A stretch of 64,000 nucleotides of DNA, from the NCBI RefSeq assembly GCF_014656435.1, contig NZ_BNCK01000005.1:248001-312000 (forward strand). Reading direction: 5' to 3'. The translations under genes were made by a program, and so were the position numbers. Within the stretch, counting starts at the first letter, position 1. Every line of letters starts with the position of its first letter. Positions 9,703-18,851 of this stretch are shown here, piece by piece. This DNA is from Thalassotalea marina. Lineage in GTDB: Bacteria; Pseudomonadota; Gammaproteobacteria; Enterobacterales; Alteromonadaceae. The notes beneath the pieces are model-generated. The model was not told the DNA's origin. It did not search any database and worked only from the letters and a program-made list of their open reading frames with translations.

Positions 9703-11355
9703 ATGAATAAAAAGAATATATTTATTGCCACCGTAATGTGCGTATTTGCTGGAAGTGCTTTAGCACAAACAACCTTGTACAAAAACGTCAATGGCTATAC
9801 GTTATCTAACGGTAAACTTACCCAGTTCCAAGCCATCCGCTTTACAGATGACAAAATAGATAAAATTTATCAGGCAAATGACATCATTGAGTCTAATCAG
9901 CAATGGCAAATTATCGATGGGCAAGGAAAAACTTTATTACCAGGCTTGATTGACGCACACGGCCATATTCTCAGTTACGGAAAAAGCTTAATGTCTGCCA
10001 ACCTAAACGGCACAGATTCTTTAAAAGCAGCCGTTGAAGCAACCGCTAGTTATGCCGCTAAGAATCCAGAACTAGAATGGATCATGGGTCGCGGATGGAA
10101 CCAAGAATTGTGGCCAAGCAAATCATTTCCTAATGCCGCCGCACTCGATAAACTATTTCCAAACACGCCTGTATATTTGTCTCGAGTCGATGGACATGCC
10201 GCTTGGGTAAACAGCAAAGCCATGGCGTTAGCGGGTATTAACGATAATACCTCATCGCCAAGTGGCGGCGAAATAATGAAAGACGCATCAGGCAATCCAA
10301 CGGGTATATTTATTGACAACGCGATGAGCCTGTTTGATAAGTACACAAAATTACAATCTAAATCTCAGCAGCAGCGCCTAGTAGCCAAAGCAATGGAAGA
10401 ATTAGCAAGCTACGGCATCACCAGTGTACACGACGCAGGTATAGATGAAGATAACTTGCAAGTATTTGAGCAACTTGCCAAAGAAAATAAACTGCCTATT
10501 CGTGTCAATGCCATGCTAAATATTCCGTCTCATAATTGGCGCAATGTGTTAGCCAAAGGAACATTTCAGTCAAATAATGGCATGCTGCAATTTAACAGTG
10601 TAAAAATTGTCGCCGACGGAGCCTTGGGCAGTCGTGGTGCTGCAATGATAGAAGACTACAGTGATCACAAAGGCCACAAAGGCTTGCTTATTCATGATGA
10701 AGCAACATTAAAACAATACATTAATGAAGCGATGGACTACGGATTTCAGGTCAATACCCACGCTATCGGTGATAATGCTAACCACTTAGTGCTTGAGAAC
10801 TATGAGCAAGCTATAAAACGCCATAACGCTAAAAGCTTAAGACATCGTATCGAACATGCACAAGTGCTAACGCTCGACGATATATCACGGTTTAAACCAT
10901 TAGGTGTCATTGCTTCAATGCAAGCCATACATGCAACTTCAGACAAAAATATGGCTGAAGATAGATTGGGTGACCGCATTCAAGGTGCTTATGCATGGCG
11001 AAAACTGCTAAATGCTGGTGCCATCATTGCGGCTGGCTCCGACTTTCCAGTAGAGTCACCTAATCCTTTTTGGGGTTTACACGCTGCGGTAACTAGACAA
11101 GATAAAAATAACAGCCCAGCCAATGGCTGGAAGCCGAAAGAAAAAATGACAACGGTAGAAGCATTTCGTAGCTTTACCACTGACGCGGCTTTTGCAGGTC
11201 ATCAAGAAAATATGATAGGCTCGTTAACAGCAGGGAAAAAAGCTGATTTCATCATTATTGACAAAGACTTATTTAACATATCACCTGCAGAGATTTGGCA
11301 AATAAAGGTCAAAGAAACTTGGGTTAATGGTGTACAAGTATTCAATCGTCAATAG
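9703..11355 (+). CDS. Secreted YtcJ-like amidohydrolase
   Basis: 550-aa metal-dependent hydrolase of the amidohydrolase-3/YtcJ family with a signal peptide (about residues 1-22, ending ALAQ), so periplasmic or exported. Metal and active-site motifs are present in order: DAHGHILSYG, VKIVADGALGSRGAAM, NTHAIGDNANH, RIEHAQVL and GSDFPVESPNPFWG. Known family members act on amides, formamides or cyclic ureides; the substrate here cannot be read from sequence. No clear ribosome-binding site precedes the ATG (AAAAATATAAAAA). It stands alone between two intergenic gaps. Confidence 0.88.
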   Translation: MNKKNIFIATVMCVFAGSALAQTTLYKNVNGYTLSNGKLTQFQAIRFTDDKIDKIYQANDIIESNQQWQIIDGQGKTLLPGLIDAHGHILSYGKSLMSANLNGTDSLKAAVEATASYAAKNPELEWIMGRGWNQELWPSKSFPNAAALDKLFPNTPVYLSRVDGHAAWVNSKAMALAGINDNTSSPSGGEIMKDASGNPTGIFIDNAMSLFDKYTKLQSKSQQQRLVAKAMEELASYGITSVHDAGIDEDNLQVFEQLAKENKLPIRVNAMLNIPSHNWRNVLAKGTFQSNNGMLQFNSVKIVADGALGSRGAAMIEDYSDHKGHKGLLIHDEATLKQYINEAMDYGFQVNTHAIGDNANHLVLENYEQAIKRHNAKSLRHRIEHAQVLTLDDISRFKPLGVIASMQAIHATSDKNMAEDRLGDRIQGAYAWRKLLNAGAIIAAGSDFPVESPNPFWGLHAAVTRQDKNNSPANGWKPKEKMTTVEAFRSFTTDAAFAGHQENMIGSLTAGKKADFIIIDKDLFNISPAEIWQIKVKETWVNGVQVFNRQ

Positions 11356-11384
11356 CAGTTAATCTTTAATATCCAGTGATACGT

Positions 11385-11550
11385 ATGGATAAAACATTTA
11401 AAGATTTTTAATATAACCTAGCATTAGCCATTCAAGGACAAAATCTCGGTTAATGCTTCTGTGAAGGAGTTGACGAGTCAGGGAGACTGTGCAGATAAGT
11501 GTCTGGTTTAGGACAAATGTAGTGACATTTTAAGTATTTATTGGAGCGCC
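11385..11550 (+). promoter_or_regulatory. Possible structured 5' leader upstream of PstS-like gene
   Basis: This stretch is less AT-rich than its surroundings and folds on paper: AGCATTAGCC (from about 11421) pairs with GGTTAATGCT (to about 11458) around an 18-nt loop. Small hairpins follow (CAG-GGAGA-CTG; CAGA-TAAGTG-TCTG), and AAATGT-AGTG-ACATTT lies about 20 bases before the coding start. It may be a cis-acting RNA. It matches no riboswitch consensus that I recognise. Confidence 0.3.
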
Positions 11551-11551
11551 T

Positions 11552-12433
11552 TTGTTTAAATTAAAACTGTTATTCACTTTGTTAATTTTGCTTTCGATAG
11601 CATCATCAACATACAGTAAAACAGCAACAGAAAAATCAATTTTTGTTGTCGGATCTACTTCTGCTGGTCAGCTTTTTGATAGCCTTGAACAATCTTTTTA
11701 TAACAAAACAGGTTATAAATTAATTGTGCGTGCTATTGGCTCTAACAAAGGCGTTATCGCCGTAGCAGAAGGAGTATCTGATGTTGGCATTATTTCTCGT
11801 TTTCTAACTCCAGCCGAACAAAACCGCTTTCCGCAACTAGCGCAAATTACCATTGCCCAAGATGCTATTGTTTTTATCACTAATGAAAAAAACAAACAAA
11901 AATCACTTCGTCGTCAAGACATCATCAAAATGTATACCAGTAACGACCCTATTTGGCCTGCTACTGGTAACAAAGCACTTTTGCTGAGCAAAAATTTAGG
12001 TCACGGTACTCTCGACTCGTTTATCGACTTCTTTGGCTTAGATAGTGTGTTGTCACCTGATGGTCAAGGCCTATTGTTTAAACCCGCTGGTATAAACTTT
12101 TTATATAGTAAAAATAAAACCGTACCAAACGATAGAATAAATCAGGCCATTGCTTATACATCCAGAGAGCCAAATGCATTGGCCTTTGAATCGATGGGTG
12201 CATTTACTCGCTTTATGGCAAATAAACAAGATATTCGCTCTAAACTGCTTAATTTTGAAGGTATTCCTGTACTTAAAGACGGTAAGCTGAATCTAGACTA
12301 CCCAGTTAAACGACCACTAAACATATTAATTAATCACCAAAAATCTGCTGGGGTCGATGCACTTATCGCTTATTTACAAAGTGATGAAGCCAAAGAAATA
12401 ATTGAACAACATAACTTTATCGCCGTAAATTAA
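11552..12433 (+). CDS. PstS-like periplasmic substrate-binding protein (first of two)
   Basis: 293-aa protein with a signal peptide (about 1-22) and a PBP-like (PstS-type) fold: FVVGSTSAGQLFDSLEQSF at the N-lobe, then the IISRFLTPAE region where PstS proteins contact the oxyanion. The start is TTG with GGAG eight bases upstream. It is followed 45 bases later by a paralogue. No pstCAB genes are nearby, so it may sense or scavenge rather than feed a local transporter. Ligand unproven. Confidence 0.78.
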   Translation: MFKLKLLFTLLILLSIASSTYSKTATEKSIFVVGSTSAGQLFDSLEQSFYNKTGYKLIVRAIGSNKGVIAVAEGVSDVGIISRFLTPAEQNRFPQLAQITIAQDAIVFITNEKNKQKSLRRQDIIKMYTSNDPIWPATGNKALLLSKNLGHGTLDSFIDFFGLDSVLSPDGQGLLFKPAGINFLYSKNKTVPNDRINQAIAYTSREPNALAFESMGAFTRFMANKQDIRSKLLNFEGIPVLKDGKLNLDYPVKRPLNILINHQKSAGVDALIAYLQSDEAKEIIEQHNFIAVN

Positions 12434-12478
12434 TGGCTTTTTTATGATTTTATTGATGCCACAACAAGGATATTAACG

Positions 12479-13342
12479 TTGCGTATTTTTATACTTGTAT
12501 TCGCCCTTTGCAGCTTTCAACTTTATGCAAAAGTAAATAAGGATAAACGCCTATACATTGTTGGTTCATCCTCGGTTGAAAACATGCTAGAAAATACCGC
12601 TAGTCAATTTGACCAACAAACAGGCTTAAGTGTGGTAAAGCGCTCCGTTAAAAACGGAGATGAAGTTGATGATGTGGGCACTGAAATTTCTCAGCTTGCA
12701 ATAATGTCTCGGCCATTAACGGCAATTGAACTGCGCCGTTATCCTGATTTAATACAGACCAAAGTTGCTTATGACGCTATTGTTTTCTTCACACATAAAT
12801 CAACACCTGTATCAAATATTACCACCAATGATATTGTTAACATTTATACCCAAGTAAACCCCAAGTGGCCTGATATTAACGAACCTGTTTACCCAATGAG
12901 TAAAAATATTGAACATGGGCTCCATCAAGCGTTTACCGAGTTACTTGGGCTTGAAAGCAGTCGTGTGCCTTCTCAACTTGGTATGAGGTTTAAACAAAAA
13001 GGCAGTATCGATGATTACAATGATGCGTCCGTTAGCTCTTTTGGTCGCGTCAGCCAAGCGGCTCGTAAAATTGCCAGAAAAAGTAACTCCATTGCCTATG
13101 ATTCACTAGGAGCTTACCAAAGTTTTGTGCAAACACTTGCCATGCCAAAAACTAAATTACTTGCCATTAATAATATAGAGCCAATTCAAAGTGGCATGGC
13201 TAATGCTGATTACCCTTTTAAACGTGCGCTTTACATCATACACAATAAAAACAGTAAGCTAGGTGAACAGAAGTTTGTCGACTTTTTATTGAGTGCTAAA
13301 GGGCAAGAGATCATCAAACAAAATTATTATTATCCGCTATGA
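12479..13342 (+). CDS. PstS-like periplasmic substrate-binding protein (second of two)
   Basis: 287-aa paralogue of the preceding gene: signal peptide about 1-17 (ending LYAK), then LYIVGSSSVENMLENTASQF and AIMSRPLTAIELRRYPDL, aligned with the same positions in its neighbour. It uses a TTG start with AAGGA upstream. The pair looks like an old tandem duplication. The gene ends just before a shared terminator with rimO. Confidence 0.78.
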   Translation: MRIFILVFALCSFQLYAKVNKDKRLYIVGSSSVENMLENTASQFDQQTGLSVVKRSVKNGDEVDDVGTEISQLAIMSRPLTAIELRRYPDLIQTKVAYDAIVFFTHKSTPVSNITTNDIVNIYTQVNPKWPDINEPVYPMSKNIEHGLHQAFTELLGLESSRVPSQLGMRFKQKGSIDDYNDASVSSFGRVSQAARKIARKSNSIAYDSLGAYQSFVQTLAMPKTKLLAINNIEPIQSGMANADYPFKRALYIIHNKNSKLGEQKFVDFLLSAKGQEIIKQNYYYPL

Positions 13343-13343
13343 A

Positions 13344-13371
13344 AAAGGGCTTGGTAATAACCAAGCCCTTT
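13344..13371. terminator. Bidirectional terminator between PstS-like gene and rimO
   Basis: Perfect 12-bp stem AAAGGGCTTGGT / ACCAAGCCCTTT with an AATA loop, flanked by A- and T-runs; placed immediately after the stops of two converging genes. Confidence 0.92.
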
Positions 13372-13376
13372 AATCA

Positions 13377-14810
13377 TTATTCTTCGTCGTCTTCGACTCG
13401 AACACCCCAAACGTCATGTTCATCAGCGTGAATAATTTGCACCCAAATTTGATCACCTGGTTTTACGTCAAATTCATCGGTCAAATACACTTTACCGTCT
13501 ACTTCTGGTGCATCCATGTAAGAGCGTCCAACGGCACCTTCGCTATTCACTTCATCAATCAATACTAAATATTCTTGACCAATTCTATCTTGAAGTTTCG
13601 CTGCACTGATTTCAGCTTGAACCGCCATAAAGCGCTGAAGTCTATCTTCCATAACGTCATCTGAAACATGGTCAGGTAAATCGTTAGCGGTTGCACCTTC
13701 TACTGGTGAATATTTGAAACAACCAACACGGTCAAGCTGTGCTTCACGTAAAAATTCTAATAATTCTTCGAACTCTTCTTCTGTTTCCCCTGGGAAACCA
13801 ACAATAAAGGTCGAACGAATAACTAGCTCAGGACAAATTTCACGCCATTTTTTAATACGCTCCAACACTCGTTCAGAGCTGCCAGGGCGCTTCATTAATT
13901 TCAAAATGCGCTTGTTTGCATGTTGAAATGGAATATCTAGGTAAGGCAATATTTTACCTTGTGCCATTAGTGGAATAATGTCATCAACATGCGGGTATGG
14001 GTAAACATAGTGCAAACGAACCCACACGCCTTGTTTGGCAAGCTCTTCACACAAAGCTTTCATGTGCGTTTTAACCGGCATGCCTTCGTAAAAATCCATT
14101 TTGTGCTTTACGTCTACACCATAGGCAGAAGTATCTTGAGAAATCACCAATAATTCTTTTACGCCAGCATTGGCTAAGCGTTTAGCTTCACCTAATACAT
14201 CTCCAACAGGCCTTGAGTCTAAATCACCACGCATTGATGGGATAATGCAGAATGTGCAACGATGATTACACCCTTCTGATATTTTTAAATAAGCAAAGTG
14301 TTTTGGTGTTAATTTAACGCCGTGATCAGGGATAAGATCAACAAATGGGTTATGTTTAGGTTTTGCCACATGTTGATGTACTTGGTTCAACACTTCTTCG
14401 TAGGCATGAGGGCCGGTCACCCCTAAAACATTAGGGTGAATTTGCGTGATTTCATCTTCTTTAGCGCCTAAACAACCGGTAACAAGCACTTTACCGTTTT
14501 CTTTTAACGCTTCACCAATGGTATCTAACGACTCCTGCACGGCCGCATCAATAAAACCACATGTATTTACAATGACCATGTCAGCATCGTCATAACTAGG
14601 TACAACTTCATAACCTTCTGTGCGAAGCTGAGTCAAAATACGCTCTGAGTCGACTAAGTTTTTTGGGCAGCCCAAAGAAACAAAACCTATTTTTGAACCT
14701 GCCTCACTTTGCTGAGAGTTTTGCGCAGCCTGCTCGGCAATCACCTTATTGGGCGTTTCCAATGTAGTGGTTTGTTTTACGTGGTTAGGATCAAATTGTT
14801 CAACGGTCAT
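13377..14810 (-). CDS. rimO: Ribosomal protein uS12 methylthiotransferase RimO
   Basis: Radical-SAM enzyme that methylthiolates Asp88 of ribosomal protein S12. The 477-aa protein has an N-terminal UPF0004 domain ([20 protein letters not shown], then [13 protein letters not shown]), the radical-SAM cluster motif [15 protein letters not shown], and a C-terminal TRAM domain. [12 protein letters not shown] and the CNHRCTFC context separate RimO from MiaB. A 35-residue N-terminal extension precedes the conserved core; a later start is possible but no better ATG is evident. Monocistronic. Confidence 0.96.
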   Translation of the reverse strand: MTVEQFDPNHVKQTTTLETPNKVIAEQAAQNSQQSEAGSKIGFVSLGCPKNLVDSERILTQLRTEGYEVVPSYDDADMVIVNTCGFIDAAVQESLDTIGEALKENGKVLVTGCLGAKEDEITQIHPNVLGVTGPHAYEEVLNQVHQHVAKPKHNPFVDLIPDHGVKLTPKHFAYLKISEGCNHRCTFCIIPSMRGDLDSRPVGDVLGEAKRLANAGVKELLVISQDTSAYGVDVKHKMDFYEGMPVKTHMKALCEELAKQGVWVRLHYVYPYPHVDDIIPLMAQGKILPYLDIPFQHANKRILKLMKRPGSSERVLERIKKWREICPELVIRSTFIVGFPGETEEEFEELLEFLREAQLDRVGCFKYSPVEGATANDLPDHVSDDVMEDRLQRFMAVQAEISAAKLQDRIGQEYLVLIDEVNSEGAVGRSYMDAPEVDGKVYLTDEFDVKPGDQIWVQIIHADEHDVWGVRVEDDEE

Positions 14811-15280
14811 ACTATGCCTTCAATGCTCAATGTCGATTAACATGGTCAAATTTTGAGTGCGCGGATTATACAGTATCTATCCTAGGAATGATATGACAGC
14901 CTTGCTGCGATAAATTCGTTAGCTAATAAACTGTTTTAGCTAGCCAATACTTTGTTTAACCAGGAGATTTTTCTTGAACATGTGTAAAAACTCGATTTAA
15001 TACAGGGTCATTTTGCTTTGCTAAATCTTTACCCATTGGCTTTATAGCTATATAAGGAAAGTACCTAAACCAACCCAGTTTTCAGCATTTAACTATTTCA
15101 CCTTTTAAAACAAGATCTTGCCTAACCTCAACCCTGTAACAAAAAATAGTCTGGCTTATGCTACTCGCAGGCAGTACACCAACAAATGTGCTGCGGATTA
15201 ATATATTAAACCGTCACCAGAGCCCCATTTGCGACAGATGTTCAGCCATTCAATTTAGCAAATATTTGTTTTATAAATTG
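14811..15280. other. Intergenic gap without a recognisable gene
   Basis: AT-rich spacer upstream of rimO. A TATAAT hexamer on the minus strand (14865-14870) could be the rimO -10 box, with no convincing -35. No ORF, RNA gene or repeat is supported in the rest. Confidence 0.5.
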
Positions 15281-15318
15281 AAAAAGGGGTAATCGATTAA
15301 ACTGCAACCAATTACCCC
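15281..15318 (-). terminator. Terminator of the 61-aa ORF
   Basis: On the minus strand GGGGTAAT pairs with ATTACCCC around a 17-nt loop and is followed by TTTTT, 34 bases after the small ORF stop. Confidence 0.75.
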
Positions 15319-15352
15319 TGTATAGTAATTTCAGTATAAGATTGACCAGGCT

Positions 15353-15538
15353 TTAGTTATACCCCAAAACAAAACCTTGATTAACTTGGTCAATTAACTG
15401 GTGAGCTTGCTGCTCTTCGTTGTATGGCTCTATCATCGTTTGTGTTGCCATAGTTTGATAACTTGCAACAATGCTGCGATGCACATGTCGATCGTTTGAT
15501 AAATTTCTGTCGTGATGTTTGGTGTTTATAGACTGCAT
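15353..15538 (-). CDS. Small hypothetical protein, 61 aa
   Basis: I do not recognise this protein. The reading frame is open further upstream, but the ATG at 15538 is chosen because GAGGTGAT sits just before it; the upstream extension has no such signal. The product begins MQSINTKHHDRNL, is rich in His, Asn and Gln, has no membrane segment or signal peptide, and ends in an amphipathic stretch QAHQLIDQVNQGFVLGY. It has its own terminator and a repeat-rich upstream region, which argue for a real transcript. Confidence 0.6.
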   Translation of the reverse strand: MQSINTKHHDRNLSNDRHVHRSIVASYQTMATQTMIEPYNEEQQAHQLIDQVNQGFVLGYN

Positions 15539-15642
15539 AATATCACCTCGCTTTGTTTGTTCACTCAGTAATACGCAAGTTTTTGACCAACTCAAATAAA
15601 AAACCATCACATTGAAATATTTAGCATTTTGCTAGGCATTAA

Positions 15643-15693
15643 CATTGTGCAATCGCAAATTGCAACACAATTTTCGTATTTTGCATTGCAAAT
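15643..15693. promoter_or_regulatory. Cluster of TGCAAT/ATTGCA words upstream of the 61-aa ORF
   Basis: Within 51 bases occur ATTGTGCAAT, AAATTGCAA and TTGCATTGCAAATT, overlapping inverted copies of ATTGCA. They lie about 105-155 bases before the small ORF start. A repeated regulator site is possible; no regulator is identified. Confidence 0.35.
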
Positions 15694-15773
15694 TAAAAAA
15701 GTTTGCTCAGGCGAATACAATTGAAACTCTGTGGGATAAATTCAATAGCAACCTCAAAAACTAAAGCAAATTG

Positions 15774-16568
15774 TTAACTTTTTTCAATGCGTTTAAGCGG
15801 TAGTAATAATAGCGCTAAAGTAAATAAAACAAACCCAGCAGGCTCTGGTATTTGTACAGTCCTTAAGCCTATGTTTCGGATCAATACCTCCATATTATCA
15901 TCACTAAAAGCGCGATTTTTTAAACGTTCAGCATTTGGCATAGATGTTGGAGACGCCCCGGTTGCCATGATGCCGTAAATTGACTCTCCAGGGTTTGATG
16001 CTGGCCCAGATGGATGCAATAAACCAAGTCCATGAGCAATTTCGTGTGACAATGTACCTGCTATTGCGTTGACTGCTTCGTTAAGATCCCAAATGCCACC
16101 CGCCGCTGGTAGTAATGCGCTAAAAATAGTATTGGAAAACACTGATCCAAATATTGTGTTAATTGGTGCGCTGCCATTTGCAACACAGAAATAACAAGCG
16201 ACACCGAGCCCGCCGTGCGGCCCTGCCACTCTACTGCCTATCTGCATGGTGTAGTGATTAGCGTCAATTGCCGAAACATCGGTGTCAACGCCTGCAATCA
16301 TAAAATCGATATCTAACTGTTGATTTGCAGTAATAAAGTTATAACTTGTGCTGTAATAGTCTTGTTTTACTGCTGCTAAAATTGCACTGGTCATGGTGTT
16401 AAAACTTTCACCTAACCCACTGGCTTGGTTAACATCGAAACTATTGGTAGTATTACCCCACATATCAGTAGAGCTATTAGTTGAAAAATCTAGTTTAATT
16501 AACAGTGCATTGGCATTTAAACTGCAACACAAGATTAAAAATAAAACGATGATATGTAAAATTTTCAT
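15774..16568 (-). CDS. PEP-CTERM protein with metzincin-type metalloprotease motif
   Basis: 264-aa exported protein: signal peptide about 1-21, zinc motif HEIAHGLGLLH at residues 175-185, and a Met-turn candidate YGIMATG around 199-205, together the metzincin/matrixin pattern. The C-terminus is a PEP-CTERM sorting tail: PEP motif at 241-243, hydrophobic helix, then Arg/Lys-rich end. Such tails are processed by an exosortase (XrtA/EpsH class), encoded outside the window. Four cysteines may form disulphides. Probably a secreted or surface-associated protease; substrate unknown. Confidence 0.85.
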   Translation of the reverse strand: MKILHIIVLFLILCCSLNANALLIKLDFSTNSSTDMWGNTTNSFDVNQASGLGESFNTMTSAILAAVKQDYYSTSYNFITANQQLDIDFMIAGVDTDVSAIDANHYTMQIGSRVAGPHGGLGVACYFCVANGSAPINTIFGSVFSNTIFSALLPAAGGIWDLNEAVNAIAGTLSHEIAHGLGLLHPSGPASNPGESIYGIMATGASPTSMPNAERLKNRAFSDDNMEVLIRNIGLRTVQIPEPAGFVLFTLALLLLPLKRIEKS

Positions 16569-16763
16569 TATGGTATCCCTTCCCTATTAAAATTTTAGTA
16601 TCCACTAGTGTAACGTCGTTACTGATAAACAAATGACTATTTAACGTTAGCAAAGTACCTATGTTTTGCCAGTTTAAAATTGTTTTGTATTTTGGTTTGT
16701 TTGTAGGTTAATCCGCTAAGTTAAACGCGAGACTTAACCTACATATCAAGTCACAAATATAAA

Positions 16764-17318
16764 TTATTTGTTTGGCTGCCAAGCAAACTTTTCAAATAAA
16801 GGGTCTAACGGCGTATGAGCAACATGATTAACATAGTTGCTAATCACCTTTTGAGATAAACCTAATATCACTTCTAACACTTGCTTATGACCATAACCCG
16901 CAGCAAAAAACGCTTCTAGTTGCGGTTGTTCAACAAAGCCTCGTTGACGAACAACAGCAAGGGTAAATTCGTGCAACGCCTGCAATTTTTCTGTAGGTAA
17001 TGGTTGGTTGTTTCGTAATGCTTCACTAATAGCAGGGTTTACTTGCATCATATTCGCAATAGCTGTGTGAGCTGGTACACAGTAGGTACATTCATGCGCT
17101 ACATTTATTGTTTGCCAAACAACCGTTAGCTCTTCTTTATCAAATGACGTCGCGGCAAATTGCTCATGTAAGTGCTTATAGGCTTTAACAATTTCTGGAG
17201 ACTCCGCCATAATAGAATACAACAAAGGGATTGCCCCCATTTCCTTTTGCGCTGATTCTAAAATATCTTTTGCCCCTTGTGGTGCAGTTTCCACAGTGTA
17301 TCGTTTAAATTCGCTCAT
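16764..17318 (-). CDS. Carboxymuconolactone decarboxylase/AhpD-family protein
   Basis: 184-aa cytoplasmic protein of the AhpD-like fold, with the redox motif ECTYCVPAH (Cys77, Cys80, His84), so a peroxidase-partner or alkylhydroperoxidase-like role is more likely than lactone decarboxylation. It is divergent from a TetR regulator, with palindromic operator-like sites in between, so it is the likely target of that regulator. The start follows GGAGTTAATTA. Confidence 0.85.
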   Translation of the reverse strand: MSEFKRYTVETAPQGAKDILESAQKEMGAIPLLYSIMAESPEIVKAYKHLHEQFAATSFDKEELTVVWQTINVAHECTYCVPAHTAIANMMQVNPAISEALRNNQPLPTEKLQALHEFTLAVVRQRGFVEQPQLEAFFAAGYGHKQVLEVILGLSQKVISNYVNHVAHTPLDPLFEKFAWQPNK

Positions 17319-17392
17319 TTAATTAACTCCAGTTTATGTTTTATCAGTTAAGTTTTTATCAATGTAGGTTGATGACATAAACTATACGCATA

Positions 17393-17432
17393 ATTGAACG
17401 ACCGCTCAATAATTATTTGAACACTCGTTCAA
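17393..17432. promoter_or_regulatory. Two TetR-type operator palindromes before the AhpD-like gene
   Basis: ATTGAACGACCGCTCAAT (17393-17410) and TTGAACACTCGTTCAA (17417-17432) are inverted repeats sharing the half-site TTGAAC. They sit 75-115 bases upstream of the AhpD-like start, over its presumed promoter. Confidence 0.65.
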
Positions 17433-17565
17433 TTAATTCAAAAAAAATACACTACAGCATTGATATTTATATAAATATCAATTTACTTCACACCAGGCCA
17501 TTTAGTTATATACACAATTTTCTGCCAATATTCATGCTTTACCCTACTCAATCACCCGACTATAA

Positions 17566-17581
17566 TTGAACACATGTTCAA
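17566..17581. promoter_or_regulatory. TetR-type operator before the tetR-like gene
   Basis: TTGAACACATGTTCAA has perfect 7-bp arms (TTGAACA / TGTTCAA) and the same half-site as the two palindromes 150 bases away. It lies 22 bases before the regulator start, consistent with autorepression. Confidence 0.65.
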
Positions 17582-17603
17582 ACATTTTGAAATAATGTGA
17601 TAT

Positions 17604-18194
17604 ATGGCTAAAACAGCAAAATTTGATCGCCAACAGGTTATTGATCTAGCGACCAATTTGTATTGGCAAAAAGGGTTTCATGCTACTTCAATGCGAAACC
17701 TACAAGATGAAATAGATATGAGGCCAGGAAGTATTTACGCTGCATTTGGTAATAAAGACGGCTTATTCAAAGAAACATTAAAAAACTATACTGATGCGGG
17801 CATTGCTCAAATAACAAAGTGCCTTGATATGCATGATTCTCCGCTTGAAGCATTAAAAGCATTTGTTAGATTCCAAGTAATTGACTCTAAAGAAGCCGCT
17901 CCAAGTGGTTTATGCATGTTAACAAAAACCATTGGAGAACTAACCAGTGATAACCAAGAGTTAATCGAGCTTACCAAAAGCCACTTGAGTCAGATTACTG
18001 GTACTTTTGCTAAAGTAATAGCCCAAGCTCAAGAATGTGGTGAGTTAAGTAACGTTAAATCTTGCGATGAATTAGCTAATTACTTACAAGTTCAAATTAC
18101 TGGCTTAAGAACTTTTTCCAAAGTTAATCTTAATAATGAGCAGCTTGCTTTAATGATAGAAGAGGTTTTCACTCACTACCCTTTTAATGTTTAA
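17604..18194 (+). CDS. TetR-family transcriptional regulator
   Basis: 196-aa repressor with an N-terminal helix-turn-helix (about residues 8-55): GFHATSMRNLQDEI and the typical PGSIYAAFGNKDGLF recognition-helix region. The C-terminal ligand domain contains PSGLCMLTKTIGEL, seen in NemR/ComR-like TetR proteins; the exposed Cys may be redox or electrophile sensitive (inference). Divergent from the AhpD-like gene, with three shared operator-like palindromes. Followed 18 bases later by a SnoaL-like gene. Confidence 0.88.
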   Translation: MAKTAKFDRQQVIDLATNLYWQKGFHATSMRNLQDEIDMRPGSIYAAFGNKDGLFKETLKNYTDAGIAQITKCLDMHDSPLEALKAFVRFQVIDSKEAAPSGLCMLTKTIGELTSDNQELIELTKSHLSQITGTFAKVIAQAQECGELSNVKSCDELANYLQVQITGLRTFSKVNLNNEQLALMIEEVFTHYPFNV

Positions 18195-18212
18195 ACTTGT
18201 GAAAGGGTAATC

Positions 18213-18776
18213 GTGTTTAAACAAGTTAATACAATTAAACACTTGCAAAACTTCTTACGATTAACGACATTTATCAAAAACTTAACAAATAAACTTAAAT
18301 TATTTATGACAGAACCCTCAAATAAAACAACACAACTTATCAACGATAAAGAGAGACAAGGCATCATTGACGATGCAAGCTTAGTCGTAAATCAAATATT
18401 CGAAGCCTCTAATAATAAGCACTTTTTGCAAGGATTAGACTATTACTCTACTGATAAAGACGCCTATTTTGTCAGTGGCGGTGCAATTAAAACGTTAGAG
18501 CAACTAAAATCGTCATATGCTATTGCCGGAGCAAGTGTAGAAGATTTACATAATGATATTTTAGAATGGAATATCAAGGTATTAAGCCCTGAGTTAGTTT
18601 CCTTTACCTTACCCGTTCAACTCAGACTAAAGTTTAAAGGCATCAAAGAATATACTGGGCAGATATTTTGGTCCGCAGTATTACAAAAAGTTGGAGAGCA
18701 ATGGCTAGTAGTGCAAAGTCATGAATCTTGGTTAGATGCAGTAGAAATGGCACAAGCATTGACCGTAAAAGAATAG
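18213..18776 (+). CDS. SnoaL-like/DUF4440 protein
   Basis: 187-aa protein whose residues about 50-180 look like an NTF2/SnoaL cone fold (LQGLDYYSTDKDAYFVSGG, then GQIFWSAVLQKVGEQWLVV, HESWLDA). The GTG start is supported by AAAGGG just upstream; an ATG at 18307 is a possible shorter start without a ribosome-binding site. Probably co-transcribed with the tetR-like gene. Function not deducible. Confidence 0.65.
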   Translation: MFKQVNTIKHLQNFLRLTTFIKNLTNKLKLFMTEPSNKTTQLINDKERQGIIDDASLVVNQIFEASNNKHFLQGLDYYSTDKDAYFVSGGAIKTLEQLKSSYAIAGASVEDLHNDILEWNIKVLSPELVSFTLPVQLRLKFKGIKEYTGQIFWSAVLQKVGEQWLVVQSHESWLDAVEMAQALTVKE

Positions 18777-18851
18777 TTTTCCCATAATTTGAATAACTTA
18801 AGCAGCTGATTACTTGCTGTTCTCAGCCGCCCTATTTTTTCAATAGTCTTT

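Noticed and set aside
11385-11550. c-di-GMP, TPP, cobalamin or SAM riboswitch
   Set aside because: None of the conserved core sequences of these classes could be found; kept only as an unassigned leader.
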